From NCBI GenBank assembly GCA_024229515.1, contig JAAESI010000242.1, forward strand, positions 186,001 through 250,000: a stretch of DNA of 64,000 nucleotides, in the 5' to 3' direction. A program made the translations under genes and the position numbers. The DNA is from Pseudomonadota bacterium (GTDB lineage Bacteria; Myxococcota_A; UBA796; UBA9615). Under the pieces are notes generated by a model that saw nothing but the letters and a program-made list of their open reading frames with translations, searched no databases and was not told where the DNA came from. Position 1 is the stretch's first letter; each line of letters starts with the position of its first letter. Shown in pieces: positions 1 through 8,711 of this stretch.

Positions 1-519
1 CCACGCATCCGCGTCCGGCCACAACCCCGGCTCGAGCCGCCAGCCTCCCTCGTGCACCACTGCGGCCTGCCACGCCAGGGGCAGCCCGAGGGCCCCCAAC
101 TCTGCGCGGACCCGGTCGAAGACCGCACCGCGGGCCGGAGGCTCCAGGGCGAGGCGAGCCAGCCCCGCCAGTCGGCCAGCGTCCGACCGCAGACCGGCCA
201 ACTCGGCGGCTCGGCGGACCCCGGCCCGAAGGCGCGCCCCCGAGCCGTGCACCGGCTCTGCCACGTAGTCCAGGGCGCCGGCCCGGAGCCAACGCTCCTC
301 GGCGTCGGCGTCGGCGTCTCCGACGACCACCACGGAGGCGAGATCCGCGACCACGTCCAGAACCTCGGCGGCGTCCGCGAGGCCCACGATCACGAGCGCG
401 GGCGTGTGCTCCTCGAGCAGGTCCCACAGGCCTCCGTCCGCGACCGCGCCGACCAGAACCGGCTCGCCCAGGAGCGCCTCCAGACCGGCGATGCTCTGCG
501 AAGCAACGACGCGGCTCAT
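1..519 (-). CDS. receiver-domain-like regulatory protein, 3' end outside window
   Basis: The minus strand reads open from an ATG at 519 to the window edge (173 codons, no stop). The start overlaps the stop of the AMMECR1 gene (ATGA), so the two are translationally coupled. Residues ~35-115 resemble a two-component receiver: a hydrophobic strand LVIVGL, a strand VVVVGDADAD, and the segment LRAGALDYVAEPV, which matches the G-A-x-D-Y-x-x-K/E-P region where receivers place the conserved switch Lys. Glu replaces that Lys, and no clear phospho-acceptor Asp is seen, so it may be a pseudo-receiver. A helical region with WQAAVVHEGGW follows and could begin a GAF-like sensor domain, but it is cut off. 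Family assignment is inference. Confidence 0.6.
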   Translation of the reverse strand, partial: MSRVVASQSIAGLEALLGEPVLVGAVADGGLWDLLEEHTPALVIVGLADAAEVLDVVADLASVVVVGDADADAEERWLRAGALDYVAEPVHGSGARLRAGVRRAAELAGLRSDAGRLAGLARLALEPPARGAVFDRVRAELGALGLPLAWQAAVVHEGGWRLEPGLWPDADAW

Positions 520-1073
520 CGAGCCTCCTCGAAGTGCACGGCTTCGAACCGCTCCAGGCCGGCGTCCTTCCGCCAGGCATCCTCCGCCAGGCCCGCCTTG
601 CGGCAGACGCCGCGAAGGAACTGATCGCGGTCCCAGCCCTGCTCGGTGGCGACCTGGGGAAGCAGGAGCCCCCGCCACCGGCCTTGCTGCACCACGAGTC
701 CGTCGCGCCCCACGACCACGTCTTCGGGCCGGCACGCCGACGACGGACTCAGGACCGAGACTTCGATGCTGAGCCCGGGCAGTTCGTCGGCGGTGACGGC
801 CTCGAACCGGGGATCTCGCGTGGCCGCGGAGACGGCCATACGCTCAATGACCGAAGCCAGCGGCGCGGTCGCGTCCGTGCGCCCGATGCAACCGCGCAGC
901 GCTCCGTTGGGGCTCCGGAGGGTGACGAACGCACCCGCGAATTGGCGGAGCGCAGGGTCATCGATGGAGGACGCGTCGAGCCCCTCTTCGCCAGTCAACG
1001 CGCGGCGGAGGGAGTGGCGGGCAAGCGCCAGGAGCTGGGTTTGCTGCTCCTGGGTGAACGACAGCGGCCGCAC
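516..1073 (-). CDS. AMMECR1 domain protein
   Basis: This 185-residue protein belongs to the AMMECR1 family (COG2078, TIGR00296), a conserved cytosolic fold of unknown biochemical role. The family signature is visible: GAFVTLRSPNGALRGCIGR in the first third (the LRGCIG core is diagnostic), then AAATRDPRF-type and LSIEVSVLSP segments, and GLVVQQGRWRGLLLPQVA near the C terminus. The start is a GTG 12 bases after the FHA gene stop, and its own stop overlaps the next start (ATGA), so it is the middle gene of an FHA-AMMECR1-receiver operon. Homologues are sometimes found near radical-SAM or MEMO genes, but none is visible here. Confidence 0.9.
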   Translation of the reverse strand: MRPLSFTQEQQTQLLALARHSLRRALTGEEGLDASSIDDPALRQFAGAFVTLRSPNGALRGCIGRTDATAPLASVIERMAVSAATRDPRFEAVTADELPGLSIEVSVLSPSSACRPEDVVVGRDGLVVQQGRWRGLLLPQVATEQGWDRDQFLRGVCRKAGLAEDAWRKDAGLERFEAVHFEEAR

Positions 1074-1085
1074 GCCGGTGCCGGC

Positions 1086-2294
1086 CTAGCTCGCGAAGAA
1101 CTGAACTCGGGTCTCACCCAGCTGGACGACTTCGCCGCCCTCCAGGCGCTGGCGGGTGACGAGCTTGCCGTCGACGAGGGTGCCGTTGGAGGACTTATTG
1201 TCTTCCACGATGAACTCGTCGCCGCGGCGGAAGATCCGGCAGTGGTAGCGCGAGATCTTGCCGTCGTTCTTGATCTGGATGTCGTTGTTGCGACCGCGGC
1301 CGAGGCTCATCACGTCCCCGCTGAACGGGTAGATGACCTGCTCGCCATCGGGCGGCGTCACGGCGAGGCGGGGGCCGTCGCCGGGCGGGGGCGAGGGCTC
1401 GTTGCCGGCGAACTCGGCGGTGCTGTGCACCGCCGGAACGACCGGGGCGGGCCCATCGGCGATCCCGGGCTGGGCCTGGATGACGCCCGTGGCCATGAGG
1501 TCTTCGCTCTCGCTGGTCGCGATGTCCGGGGTCGGCTCGGGGGCAGGCTCACCGTCACCGTTCCAGCCGCCATCGCCGGCGCCGGTGTCCTCGGCCGCGG
1601 GCGGCTCGACGTCCCATTCGTCCTGAACGGCACCACCAGCGTTGTACGCCTCCTCACCGAGCTCGTCGGCGGGCGGCTCTTCGGCCGGCGCTGCGTCCGC
1701 GGCGGGCTCCTCAGCCGCCTCCTCGGCCGGCGGTGCATCCGCGGCGGGCGTCGACTCGGCCGTGGCCATGGCGCCATCAGCAGGCGCCGGATCCTTGATC
1801 GACTGGATGCGATGCCGCACCTCACCGACCGCCGAGAGCATGTCGTCGATCGCCGTGACCGAGGCCCGAGCCCCGTCCAACTTGACGGCGTCGAAGGTGG
1901 AGCGGACCTCCTCCTCCTTGGCAGCGAAGTCCTCGTCGGTGAACTCACCGATCAGCTTGCGCAGCTTGAACTCGTCGATCTGGGCCTCGATCGAAGCCTG
2001 GGCCCCTTCGAGCTCGGCTACCTCCGCGGCGAGGCGGGTGCGCTCGTCGGCGGCCCCGGTGCCGGCCTCCTCGAGGCCGGGGAGCATGCCGTCGTACTGG
2101 TTGAAGTAGTCCGCGAGCACCGTCTTAACGACGTCCGGCGGGAACTCCTCACGGTGGGTATGTGCAGCCTCCACCCAGTCGGCGAGCTGCACGCACTTGT
2201 CGAGCTTCTCCGACAGGGAGTCCAGCGAGAAACCCGCCTCTTCTTCGGGGGGAGCTTCCGGGGGAGCGGACTTGTTGGAACGCTTCTTGGCCAT
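1086..2294 (-). CDS. FHA domain protein with long acidic linker
   Basis: This 402-residue cytoplasmic protein ends in a forkhead-associated domain (residues ~320-400), which in this family binds phosphothreonine peptides and so acts as a reader for Ser/Thr kinases. Canonical FHA residues are present: SLGRGRNNDI, then ISRYHCRI, then the loop KSSNGTLVDG. The N-terminal ~170 residues are predicted helical and may form a coiled coil. The middle (~170-310) is Ala/Glu/Pro/Asp-rich and probably disordered. ATG at 2294 is preferred to a TTG 18 bases upstream because GGAGG sits five bases before it. It leads the operon with AMMECR1 and the receiver-like gene. The partner kinase is unknown; a Ser/Thr kinase lies at 36107-39487. 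Confidence 0.88.
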   Translation of the reverse strand: MAKKRSNKSAPPEAPPEEEAGFSLDSLSEKLDKCVQLADWVEAAHTHREEFPPDVVKTVLADYFNQYDGMLPGLEEAGTGAADERTRLAAEVAELEGAQASIEAQIDEFKLRKLIGEFTDEDFAAKEEEVRSTFDAVKLDGARASVTAIDDMLSAVGEVRHRIQSIKDPAPADGAMATAESTPAADAPPAEEAAEEPAADAAPAEEPPADELGEEAYNAGGAVQDEWDVEPPAAEDTGAGDGGWNGDGEPAPEPTPDIATSESEDLMATGVIQAQPGIADGPAPVVPAVHSTAEFAGNEPSPPPGDGPRLAVTPPDGEQVIYPFSGDVMSLGRGRNNDIQIKNDGKISRYHCRIFRRGDEFIVEDNKSSNGTLVDGKLVTRQRLEGGEVVQLGETRVQFFAS

Positions 2295-2374
2295 GGGATC
2301 CTCCGGTGCCAACTCGGGGTGTATCCCCCACGCACCTGCCCGGCGAGATTTCTACCGATTCGACAGCGGCGGTG

Positions 2375-3067
2375 TCAATCCACGGAGCCCTTCGGGGCGC
2401 CTTTGATCTCCACCGCGACGCGCCGTTTGCCGGCGTTCCAGGCATGGACTCCGGCCCCGATCGCGACGGTCCCACTGAGGCCGAACATGACGCCGGCAAC
2501 GATCGCACGCGCCCGCTGCGGGTACGACGAGGGGGCGAAGAGGGCCAGCAGCCCACCCGCAACGAAGAAAGCCGCCCCGCCGAGAAAGAGCAAGCCGACC
2601 TCCTTTCGATCTTCCTGGATGAACTGGCCCAGCCCCGGCATGACAAATGACAGGCCCAGCCCCAGGCCCGATCGCCAGGACGGCCGCAGCTTGTACTCCA
2701 CGTGGTCGCGGGTCAGCATCGGCGGAGGCGCCGCCGACGCAGCATCCGAGTCAGCCGCGGGCAGAGGCCCCAACGGAGTGACGGCCTCCACCAGGTGCGT
2801 GGATATCTCGAGCGTGGCGGTCTTCAGCACCAGCAGCAGTTGGCCGGTGGTCGGGTCGTAGCCGCCCAGGCCGCCGTCCAGGTGCCCTCCCCGCGTCAGG
2901 TGGATCCGGAGCGGGAAGAGGTACTCCATCCCCTCGAATCGGGGCGGGGTGCGCGTCTGGTCGGTGCGTACGCCGTCGTCGGGGGTCCACGCGCCTTCGT
3001 CGGCGGCGGCAGTCCCGACCGAAGCCAGGAGCAGCACGGCGGCGGCCAGAGCGGCCCACCGATGCAT
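2375..3067 (-). CDS. secreted/membrane protein with C-terminal TM pair
   Basis: The protein has 230 residues. It starts with a signal peptide (MHRWAALAAAVLLLASVGTAAA), followed by a soluble region of ~130 residues and a C-terminal hydrophobic part with the motif FVMPGLGQF and two likely membrane helices, ending in a basic tail. The PGLGQ-then-two-helices layout resembles DUF5683/TM2-like envelope proteins, though I would not assign it firmly. The start codon overlaps the dnaB stop (ATGA), which supports both the start and coupling to dnaB. No catalytic motif is visible. It may be exported and anchored by its C terminus. Confidence 0.7.
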   Translation of the reverse strand: MHRWAALAAAVLLLASVGTAAADEGAWTPDDGVRTDQTRTPPRFEGMEYLFPLRIHLTRGGHLDGGLGGYDPTTGQLLLVLKTATLEISTHLVEAVTPLGPLPAADSDAASAAPPPMLTRDHVEYKLRPSWRSGLGLGLSFVMPGLGQFIQEDRKEVGLLFLGGAAFFVAGGLLALFAPSSYPQRARAIVAGVMFGLSGTVAIGAGVHAWNAGKRRVAVEIKGAPKGSVD

Positions 3068-4416
3068 CAGTGGTACCCGTGCTCGAGGTTCTCGAACCGC
3101 GCGAACTCGCCCCGCCAGTACAGGTGCACCTCGCCGATCGAGCCGTTCCGCTGCTTGCGGACCAGGACCTCGGCGAGGCCGGCGTTGTCCGGACTCGGGT
3201 TGTAGACCTCGTCGCGGTACAAAAACATGATCACGTCGGCGTCCTGCTCGATGGCACCGGACTCGCGCAGGTCGCTCATCATGGGCCGCTTGTCCGCCCG
3301 CTGCTCCACCCCACGGTTGAGCTGCGACAGCGCGACGACGGGGACATGGAACTCCTTGGCGATCGCCTTGAGGCCACGGCTGATCCCCGAGATCTCCTGC
3401 TCGCGGGACTGCTCGGTGCCGTCCCCCTTCATGAGCTGGAGGTAGTCCACGAGGATGAGATCCAGGTCGCCCGTGGCCATCAGGCGGCGGCACTTGGCGC
3501 GGATTCCGGAGACCGTGATCGCGGGCGTGTCGTCGATGAAGACCTTGCCCTGATCCATCCGCTCGATCGCCTCGAGCATCGGCGCCCAGTCGTCCTGCCG
3601 CAGCTGGCCGGTGCGCATCCGCATGCCGTTGATGCGGGCCTCCGAGGTCAGGATTCGGGTGGCGATCTGCTCCTTGCTCATCTCCAGCGAGAAGAAGGCG
3701 GCGCCGGCCCCCTCGCGGAGCGTCGCGTGAGCCGAGAGGTTCAGCGAAAAGGCCGTCTTCCCCATGGAAGGGCGGGCCGCGATGATGATCAGGTCGCTGG
3801 GCTGCAGCCCCGCGAGGAGCTTGTCCAGGTCCCGGAAGCCGGTGGCGATGCCCGTGACATCACTGGGGTTCTCGGCGCGGGCGCGGAGGTTCTCATAGAC
3901 CTGTTCGACGACGTCGCCCAGCCGCGCGAGCTTGCCGCTGTCCCGGCCCTGGCGAAGGTCCAGGATCTTTGCCTCGGCGCGCTCCAGCCCCTCCTGGGCC
4001 CCCACCTCGCCGGACAGGATCGAGTCGCTGATGGTGCTGGCGGTGTCCAGCAGGTTCCGCAGGATCTTCTTCTCGCGGACGCGGACGACGTACTCGGTCA
4101 GGTTCGCGACGCTCGGCACGGCGCCGCTGAGGCCGGACAGGTAGGTGTACCCGCCGACGCCTTCGAGCTTGCCCTGCTCATCGAGCCGGCCCGCGACCGT
4201 CACCACGTCCACGGCCTTGCCCGACCGGGCGAGCTCCGTGAAGGTCTCGAACAGGAGTTGATGCTGCGGCTGTGAGAAGTCGTCGCTCGACAGCCCCTCT
4301 TCCTGGGTCTTGTCGAGGCTCTCGGGGCTCAGCAGGATCGCGCCCAGGATCGCGCGCTCGGCGCTCGGATCCTGAGGGGTCTTACGAACGTTGGACGACG
4401 GTCCATTGTCGGACAC
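3067..4416 (-). CDS. dnaB: replicative DNA helicase DnaB
   Basis: This is the hexameric helicase that unwinds DNA ahead of the replisome. The N-terminal DnaB domain begins with DPSAERAILGAILL. The RecA-like C-terminal domain has Walker A ARPSMGKTAF (~210), Walker B LILVDYLQLM, and the SQLNRGVEQR and SDLRESGAIEQDADV motifs. The length (449 residues from GTG at 4416) is normal. A TTG at 4458 is also possible, preceded by GAGG and adding 14 residues that are less typical. No intein or insertion is seen. The rplI-dnaB adjacency is conserved in many bacteria. Its stop overlaps the next start, and it is probably transcribed from the ribosomal-protein genes upstream. Confidence 0.97.
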   Translation of the reverse strand: MSDNGPSSNVRKTPQDPSAERAILGAILLSPESLDKTQEEGLSSDDFSQPQHQLLFETFTELARSGKAVDVVTVAGRLDEQGKLEGVGGYTYLSGLSGAVPSVANLTEYVVRVREKKILRNLLDTASTISDSILSGEVGAQEGLERAEAKILDLRQGRDSGKLARLGDVVEQVYENLRARAENPSDVTGIATGFRDLDKLLAGLQPSDLIIIAARPSMGKTAFSLNLSAHATLREGAGAAFFSLEMSKEQIATRILTSEARINGMRMRTGQLRQDDWAPMLEAIERMDQGKVFIDDTPAITVSGIRAKCRRLMATGDLDLILVDYLQLMKGDGTEQSREQEISGISRGLKAIAKEFHVPVVALSQLNRGVEQRADKRPMMSDLRESGAIEQDADVIMFLYRDEVYNPSPDNAGLAEVLVRKQRNGSIGEVHLYWRGEFARFENLEHGYH

Positions 4417-4495
4417 GGGGCGAAGACTCCAGACGCGGGGGGCCAGGCCGCGAGACAATCATGCCTCGCGACCCGGAAGGAACCAGCCTTTTCGG

Positions 4496-5032
4496 CTACT
4501 CCGCGTCGGTCTCTGCGGCGGCTTCCTCGGCGGGGCCCGCATCGGCGGCCTGAGCGGCTGCCCGGGCGATGAGCTCCGCGCTCGTCTCGTCCGGCTCCAC
4601 GGAGACCTTGATCCCCGCGTTGACGCCCTGGCCGAGCTTGATGCTCACGTCGAAGTCACCCAGCGTCTTGATCGGCTCGTGCAGCACGATGCGGCGGCGA
4701 TCGACCTCGACCGAACGCTCCAGCAGCGCCGCGGCGATGTCGCGCGTCGTCACCGAACCGAACAGCTTGCGCTCGCCGGAGCAGCTGCGAACGAACACCA
4801 CGCGGGCGAGCTCTTCGAGCTCCTTGCTGGCGGCGTTGGCAGCGTCCTCGAGGCGGGCACGCCGAGCGAGCATGGCTCGCTGAACGTGCGCGAGTTGCCT
4901 GGTGTTCCGGGCGTCAGCCCGCACTGCCAGCTGCCGAGGCAGCAGGAAGTTGCGCGCGTAGCCGTCCTTGACGTTCACCACGTCGCCCGCGTTGCCGAGG
5001 GCGTCGACTTCTTCTCGAAGGATGACCTTCAT
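4496..5032 (-). CDS. rplI: 50S ribosomal protein L9
   Basis: L9 binds 23S rRNA at the base of the L1 stalk and bridges neighbouring ribosomes. The N-terminal signature MKVILREEVDALGNAGDVVNVKDGYARNFLLP is complete in outline (the GxxGDVVxVxxGYARNFLxP motif), followed by the connecting helix and a C-terminal domain. At 178 residues it is longer than the ~150 typical of the family because of an Ala/Glu-rich tail. The start overlaps the preceding DUF2232 gene by four bases (ATGA). It belongs to the rpsF-DUF2232-rplI-dnaB cluster. Confidence 0.97.
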   Translation of the reverse strand: MKVILREEVDALGNAGDVVNVKDGYARNFLLPRQLAVRADARNTRQLAHVQRAMLARRARLEDAANAASKELEELARVVFVRSCSGERKLFGSVTTRDIAAALLERSVEVDRRRIVLHEPIKTLGDFDVSIKLGQGVNAGIKVSVEPDETSAELIARAAAQAADAGPAEEAAAETDAE

Positions 5033-6066
5033 CTCTCATCTCCCGTTTCGGCCTCTGCCTCGTCGTCGAGCTTCCGCAAGTCGAACCAGGCATCGGTCAA
5101 TCCCACCGCGGTGAACATCACCGGAGCGGACATCAAAAACACTGCCTGCGCGCCGATTCCGACCATCCGCATCAGCGGACTCAAACGCAGGCGGACGAAC
5201 CACCAGTTGACGACCGCTACACCCTGCAAGGCGTACAGCACCCCCAACAGCACCAGAGAGGCCGCGGCGCTGTAAAGCAGCACCGTAGATGGGGGAATGA
5301 GCTCCCCGATCGGGCCTATCTGGAGGACCACCCCCGCCATCGCCGCCATCGTCAGCGGCAGAGCCAGGGCGGGAAGCCGCCAGGTGGTCAGGTCGTCGTC
5401 TTCGCTCTCACCTCCAACAAACCAACGCGCGTACATGACGTTCAGCCAGAAGCCGATGATCAGCAGAGAGCAGGCCAGCGCCGGGAAGAGGCGGACAATC
5501 CGTCCTTCCCATTCGTTCCGCAAACGCTGGAACGCTTCGGTGTCCCCGTCGCTCGGGGATCCTCCGGCTTCTGCCTCCATCGCTGCCCAGCGTCCATCGA
5601 ACGCGTCAGCGACCTGATCGGCGACCAACCGCCCTGCACCTCCTTCGACCGCCAGGCCTGCCAGTCCAATGACTGCCAGACAGACGGCGATGTAGCCCGC
5701 GGCCGCCAATTCCAGCGCCCGCTGAGCGTTCTTGGTCCAGGCCAGGCAGCGCTCAAGGAGCACCGCCGGAACCCCGACCAACACCAGGAACTGCAACCCA
5801 ATCCCCGCGCCGCCCGAGCCAGAGCCCGCCAGCGCGATGATGGCCGCGAAGACCGGCGCGGCGAGTGCCCCGATCACTACGGCCTGGACCGCCATTCCCA
5901 CCCCGCGCCGCCTGCCGAGAATCAGCAGAGGAACGGGGGCGAGGAGCTTGAGCCCCTCGGGAGCCAGGAAGATCGCCGCCGCAAACACCCCGCTGACCGC
6001 AGCGGTCAGCCATGGGGGCGCCGGGGGCGGCAGAGCCTCCGGCCCGACCGGATCAGGCAGAAGCAC
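5029..6066 (-). CDS. DUF2232-type polytopic membrane protein
   Basis: This integral membrane protein of ~345 residues has seven or eight hydrophobic segments, for example LLAPVPLLILG, VVIGALAAPVFAAIIALAG, FLVLVGVPAVLLE and LFPALACSLLIIGFWLNVMYARW. The architecture and the place between rpsF and rplI match the DUF2232/YybS-like family, whose function is unknown. An acidic soluble loop (GSPSDGDTEAF) separates the halves. The start is uncertain: GTG at 6066 overlaps the end of rpsF by 14 bases, and the N terminus before PPAPPWLTAAV is not conserved-looking. Its stop overlaps rplI (ATGA). Position suggests co-expression with the ribosomal proteins. Confidence 0.8.
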   Translation of the reverse strand: MLLPDPVGPEALPPPAPPWLTAAVSGVFAAAIFLAPEGLKLLAPVPLLILGRRRGVGMAVQAVVIGALAAPVFAAIIALAGSGSGGAGIGLQFLVLVGVPAVLLERCLAWTKNAQRALELAAAGYIAVCLAVIGLAGLAVEGGAGRLVADQVADAFDGRWAAMEAEAGGSPSDGDTEAFQRLRNEWEGRIVRLFPALACSLLIIGFWLNVMYARWFVGGESEDDDLTTWRLPALALPLTMAAMAGVVLQIGPIGELIPPSTVLLYSAAASLVLLGVLYALQGVAVVNWWFVRLRLSPLMRMVGIGAQAVFLMSAPVMFTAVGLTDAWFDLRKLDDEAEAETGDER

Positions 6067-6448
6067 CCGCGTCGTCCGCGGCCTCGGTGGCCGCGGCGGC
6101 GACACGAGCCGCCTCGCGCGTCGCCTCTTCTGCGATCCGGCCTTCGACCTCAACCCGCTCTTCGACCTTCACCGAGAGGAACCGCATGATGCGGTCGTCG
6201 ATGCGCATGGTGCGCTCGAGCTCGGCGATGGCCTCGGGGTCCGACAGGAAGCTGAGCAGGACGTAGCGGCCCTTGCTGAACTTCTGGATGTCGTAGGCGA
6301 GCTTGCGCACGCCCCAGTCGTCGACCCGGAGCATCGTGCCCTTCTGGTCCTCGATCACTCCCGTGATCTTCTCCTGCACCTTGGTCGTCTCGTCGTCATC
6401 GACGTCGGGACGAACGATGTAGGTCAGTTCGTACTCTCTGGCGAACAT
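6053..6448 (-). CDS. rpsF: 30S ribosomal protein S6
   Basis: S6 binds the central domain of 16S rRNA together with S18. The N terminus MFAREYELTYIVRPDVDDDE and the segments DWGVRKLAYDIQKFSKGRYVLLSF and ELERTMRIDDRIMRFLSVKVE are typical. The length (131) includes an Ala-rich C-terminal tail not found in the shortest homologues. It lies 8 bases downstream of pth. The usual neighbour rpsR (S18) does not follow; DUF2232 comes directly after it. Confidence 0.97.
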   Translation of the reverse strand: MFAREYELTYIVRPDVDDDETTKVQEKITGVIEDQKGTMLRVDDWGVRKLAYDIQKFSKGRYVLLSFLSDPEAIAELERTMRIDDRIMRFLSVKVEERVEVEGRIAEEATREAARVAAAATEAADDAGASA

Positions 6449-6456
6449 GCCTTCTC

Positions 6457-7038
6457 CTACCTGCCACCGACGGGGCCAGCCCCGTTGTGGCGATTCATTG
6501 CCTCTTTGAAGCCGTCCGTCAGGACGGTCTCCACACAGTCGGCGGCCGCATCAACAATCGCGGGCACCGACGCGGATTGATCTGAAGTCCATCGCGCCAG
6601 GACCCAATCCGCAGGGTCCATCGGCCCGTCGGGACGGCCTACGCCGACCCGGACTCGCGCAAAATCTGCCCCGCCCATCTTCTTGACGAGGTCCCTCAGG
6701 CCGTTGTGGCCACCGTGACCGCCTCCCCCTTTGACCTTCACCACCCCGAAGGGCAGGTCCAGGTCGTCGTGGATGACGACGACGTCCTCGCGGGCCAGCT
6801 TGTACCAACCGACCATCGGGCTGATTGAGTCGCCCGAGAGGTTCATCCAGGTCTGCGGGCAGGCCAGGACGGTTGATTCTCCGGCGACGTTCCCTTTCCC
6901 CAGAACCGCCTTGAAGCGCTTGTCCCGCAGGTTGATTCCGTGGCGGTCCGCCAGGCGGCGGACGACATCGAAGCCAACGTTGTGGCGGGTGCGTTCGTAG
7001 CGAGCGCCCGGGTTCCCGAGACCGACGACCAGCTGCAC
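6457..7038 (-). CDS. pth: peptidyl-tRNA hydrolase
   Basis: This enzyme cleaves the ester bond of peptidyl-tRNAs released from stalled ribosomes. Family motifs are all present: VVGLGNPGARYERTRHNVGF with the catalytic His (~20), PQTWMNLSG with the conserved Asn, VIHDDLDLPFG with the catalytic Asp, and GGGGHGGHNGLRD. The length of 193 residues is normal. It starts directly after the rplY stop with no intervening base, so the two are coupled. The order prs-rplY-pth is widely conserved in Proteobacteria. Confidence 0.97.
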   Translation of the reverse strand: MQLVVGLGNPGARYERTRHNVGFDVVRRLADRHGINLRDKRFKAVLGKGNVAGESTVLACPQTWMNLSGDSISPMVGWYKLAREDVVVIHDDLDLPFGVVKVKGGGGHGGHNGLRDLVKKMGGADFARVRVGVGRPDGPMDPADWVLARWTSDQSASVPAIVDAAADCVETVLTDGFKEAMNRHNGAGPVGGR

Positions 7039-7680
7039 CTACTCCTCCGCGGCCTCCTCGGCCTCCTCGCCCTCGGCGAGCTCTTCGCTCTCCTCGCCGT
7101 CCTCGTCGTCGAGACCGCCACCACGACGGCCCATGCAGCTGACGGCGGTACCGTCGTGCTTGAACACGGCACGGCAGCCCTTGGGCATCGGCACCTCGCT
7201 CAGGAGGAGCCGGTCGTTGATCTCGAGCCCGCTGATGTCGATGACGATCGTCGCCGGGATGTCGGCGGGCTTGCAGGACACGAGGAGCTCGCGGTTCGGC
7301 TGGTTGATCAGGCCGCCGAGCTCGGCACCGGGGGCCTTGCCCTCGAGCCGAAGCTGCACGCGGATGACCACTTCGTCGGCCGGATCCACGCGAAGGAAGT
7401 CCGCGTGCAGGAGCGCGCGGCTGATCGGGTGCTTCTGCACGTCGCGCAGCAGCGCCAGGGGGATGTTGTCTCCGCCGTCGACGTCGATCGACACCGGCAT
7501 GTTCCAGCCGAGGGAGCTCCTGCGGAGCTCGCGCAGCTGCTGCGGGTCGAGGGCCAACGAGGCGGTCTCGCCCGCGGCGCCGTAGGCGACGGCCGGGATG
7601 AGGCCTTCGCTGCGCAGCTTGCGGGCTGAGCCCTTGCCGGTACCGCCTCGGAGAGAGGCCTGGAGGGTCTGGGTCTGCAT
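7039..7680 (-). CDS. rplY: 50S ribosomal protein L25 (CTC/TL5 type)
   Basis: L25 of the two-domain general-stress CTC/TL5 form binds 5S rRNA. The N-terminal 5S-binding domain has GTGKGSARKLRSEGLIPAVAYG, and the C-terminal beta domain has VSCKPADIPATIVIDISGLEINDRLLLSEVPMPKG-type sequence. It ends in a highly acidic tail (EDGEESEELAEGEEAEEAAEE-like), common in this form. Two ATGs are adjacent; the second (7680) has AGGAG at better spacing. It is nine bases downstream of prs. Confidence 0.95.
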   Translation of the reverse strand: MQTQTLQASLRGGTGKGSARKLRSEGLIPAVAYGAAGETASLALDPQQLRELRRSSLGWNMPVSIDVDGGDNIPLALLRDVQKHPISRALLHADFLRVDPADEVVIRVQLRLEGKAPGAELGGLINQPNRELLVSCKPADIPATIVIDISGLEINDRLLLSEVPMPKGCRAVFKHDGTAVSCMGRRGGGLDDEDGEESEELAEGEEAEEAAEE

Positions 7681-7689
7681 CATGTTCTC

Positions 7690-8652
7690 CTAATCACGTT
7701 GCGAGGGCTCGAAGAGACTGCTCACCGAGTCGCCCGTGTGGATCCGCCGAACCGCCTCACCGAGGAGAGGGCCGACAGAGACCACCTGAATCTTCTTGCA
7801 AGCGCGGGCGTTGTCCCGCAGGGGGATGCTGTCCGAGACGATGACCCGGTCCAGCACAGAGTTTGTGATGCGGTCCACCGCGGGGCCCGACAGGACCGGG
7901 TGGGTGGCAACCGCCGCGACCGCCGTAGCGCCCGCTCCCTTGACCGCCTCGGCCGCCTTGCAGAGCGTGCCAGCGGTGTCGACCATGTCGTCGACGATGA
8001 CCGCGTAGCGGCCTTCCACGTCGCCGATGATGTTCATCTCGGCGATCTCGTTGGGGCGGTCGCGCCGCTTGTCGATCATGGCCAGGGGCGCGTTGATCAT
8101 CTGGGCGTAGGCGCGGGCCCGCTGCACGCCGCCGGCGTCGGGCGAGACGACCACGGCGTCCTTGCCCTTGCACAGCCGCCGGACCTCCGGCATCAGCGCC
8201 GGGCTGGCGTAGAGGTTGTCCACCGGGATGTCGAAGAAGGCCTGAATCTGACCCGCGTGCAGGTCCAGCGTCAGCATCCGGTCCGCGCCCGCGACCTGGA
8301 GCAGGTCGGCCACCAGCTTGGCGCTGATGGGGGTGCGGGGGGTCACCTTGCGGTCCTGCCGGGCGTAGCCGTAGTACGGGAGCACGACGGTGACCCGGTC
8401 GGCCGAGGCCCGCTTCACGGCGTCCATGAGCACGAGCAGCTCCATGAGGTGCTCGTTCACGGGCGCGCAGGTGGACTGGACGAGGAACACGTCCCGTCCG
8501 CGAATGTTGTCCTGGATCTCGGAGTAGCACTCGCCGTCAGCGAAGCGCCTGAGGCGACGCCGTCCCAGGTCGACCCCCAGGGAGGCAGACAGACGAGCGG
8601 CGAAGTCCGGGTTGCTGTTCCCGGCGAGAATCTTCAACGGACCGTATTGCAT
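7690..8652 (-). CDS. prs: ribose-phosphate pyrophosphokinase
   Basis: This enzyme makes PRPP from ribose-5-phosphate and ATP for nucleotide, His and Trp synthesis. The 320-residue protein has the expected marks: FADGECYSEIQDNIRGRDVFLVQST near the N terminus, the ATP/Mg region YYGYARQDRK, LTLDLHAGQIQAFFDIPVDNL, and the PRPP-binding loop VIVDDMVDTAGTL (~215-227). A promoter-like TTGACC-N17-TAAAAG lies between the tRNA-Gln and this gene, and GAGAAGAG precedes the ATG. It heads the prs-rplY-pth-rpsF unit. Confidence 0.97.
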   Translation of the reverse strand: MQYGPLKILAGNSNPDFAARLSASLGVDLGRRRLRRFADGECYSEIQDNIRGRDVFLVQSTCAPVNEHLMELLVLMDAVKRASADRVTVVLPYYGYARQDRKVTPRTPISAKLVADLLQVAGADRMLTLDLHAGQIQAFFDIPVDNLYASPALMPEVRRLCKGKDAVVVSPDAGGVQRARAYAQMINAPLAMIDKRRDRPNEIAEMNIIGDVEGRYAVIVDDMVDTAGTLCKAAEAVKGAGATAVAAVATHPVLSGPAVDRITNSVLDRVIVSDSIPLRDNARACKKIQVVSVGPLLGEAVRRIHTGDSVSSLFEPSQRD

Positions 8653-8711
8653 CGCTCTTCTCGAGACGAGTTACGTGGACGCGACGCCGACTGGAATCAC
8701 GGGCCCGCGGC

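Noticed and set aside
534..2861. 775-codon open frame on the plus strand across AMMECR1 and FHA genes
   Set aside because: It is antisense to well-supported genes, rich in Arg/Gly/Ala/Asp without domain features, and typical of high-G+C opposite-strand frames. The same applies to long frames antisense to dnaE2, imuB, the kinase and lysAC.
6049..6070. Hidden rpsR between rpsF and rplI
   Set aside because: The genes overlap and none of the frames there encodes an S18-like sequence.
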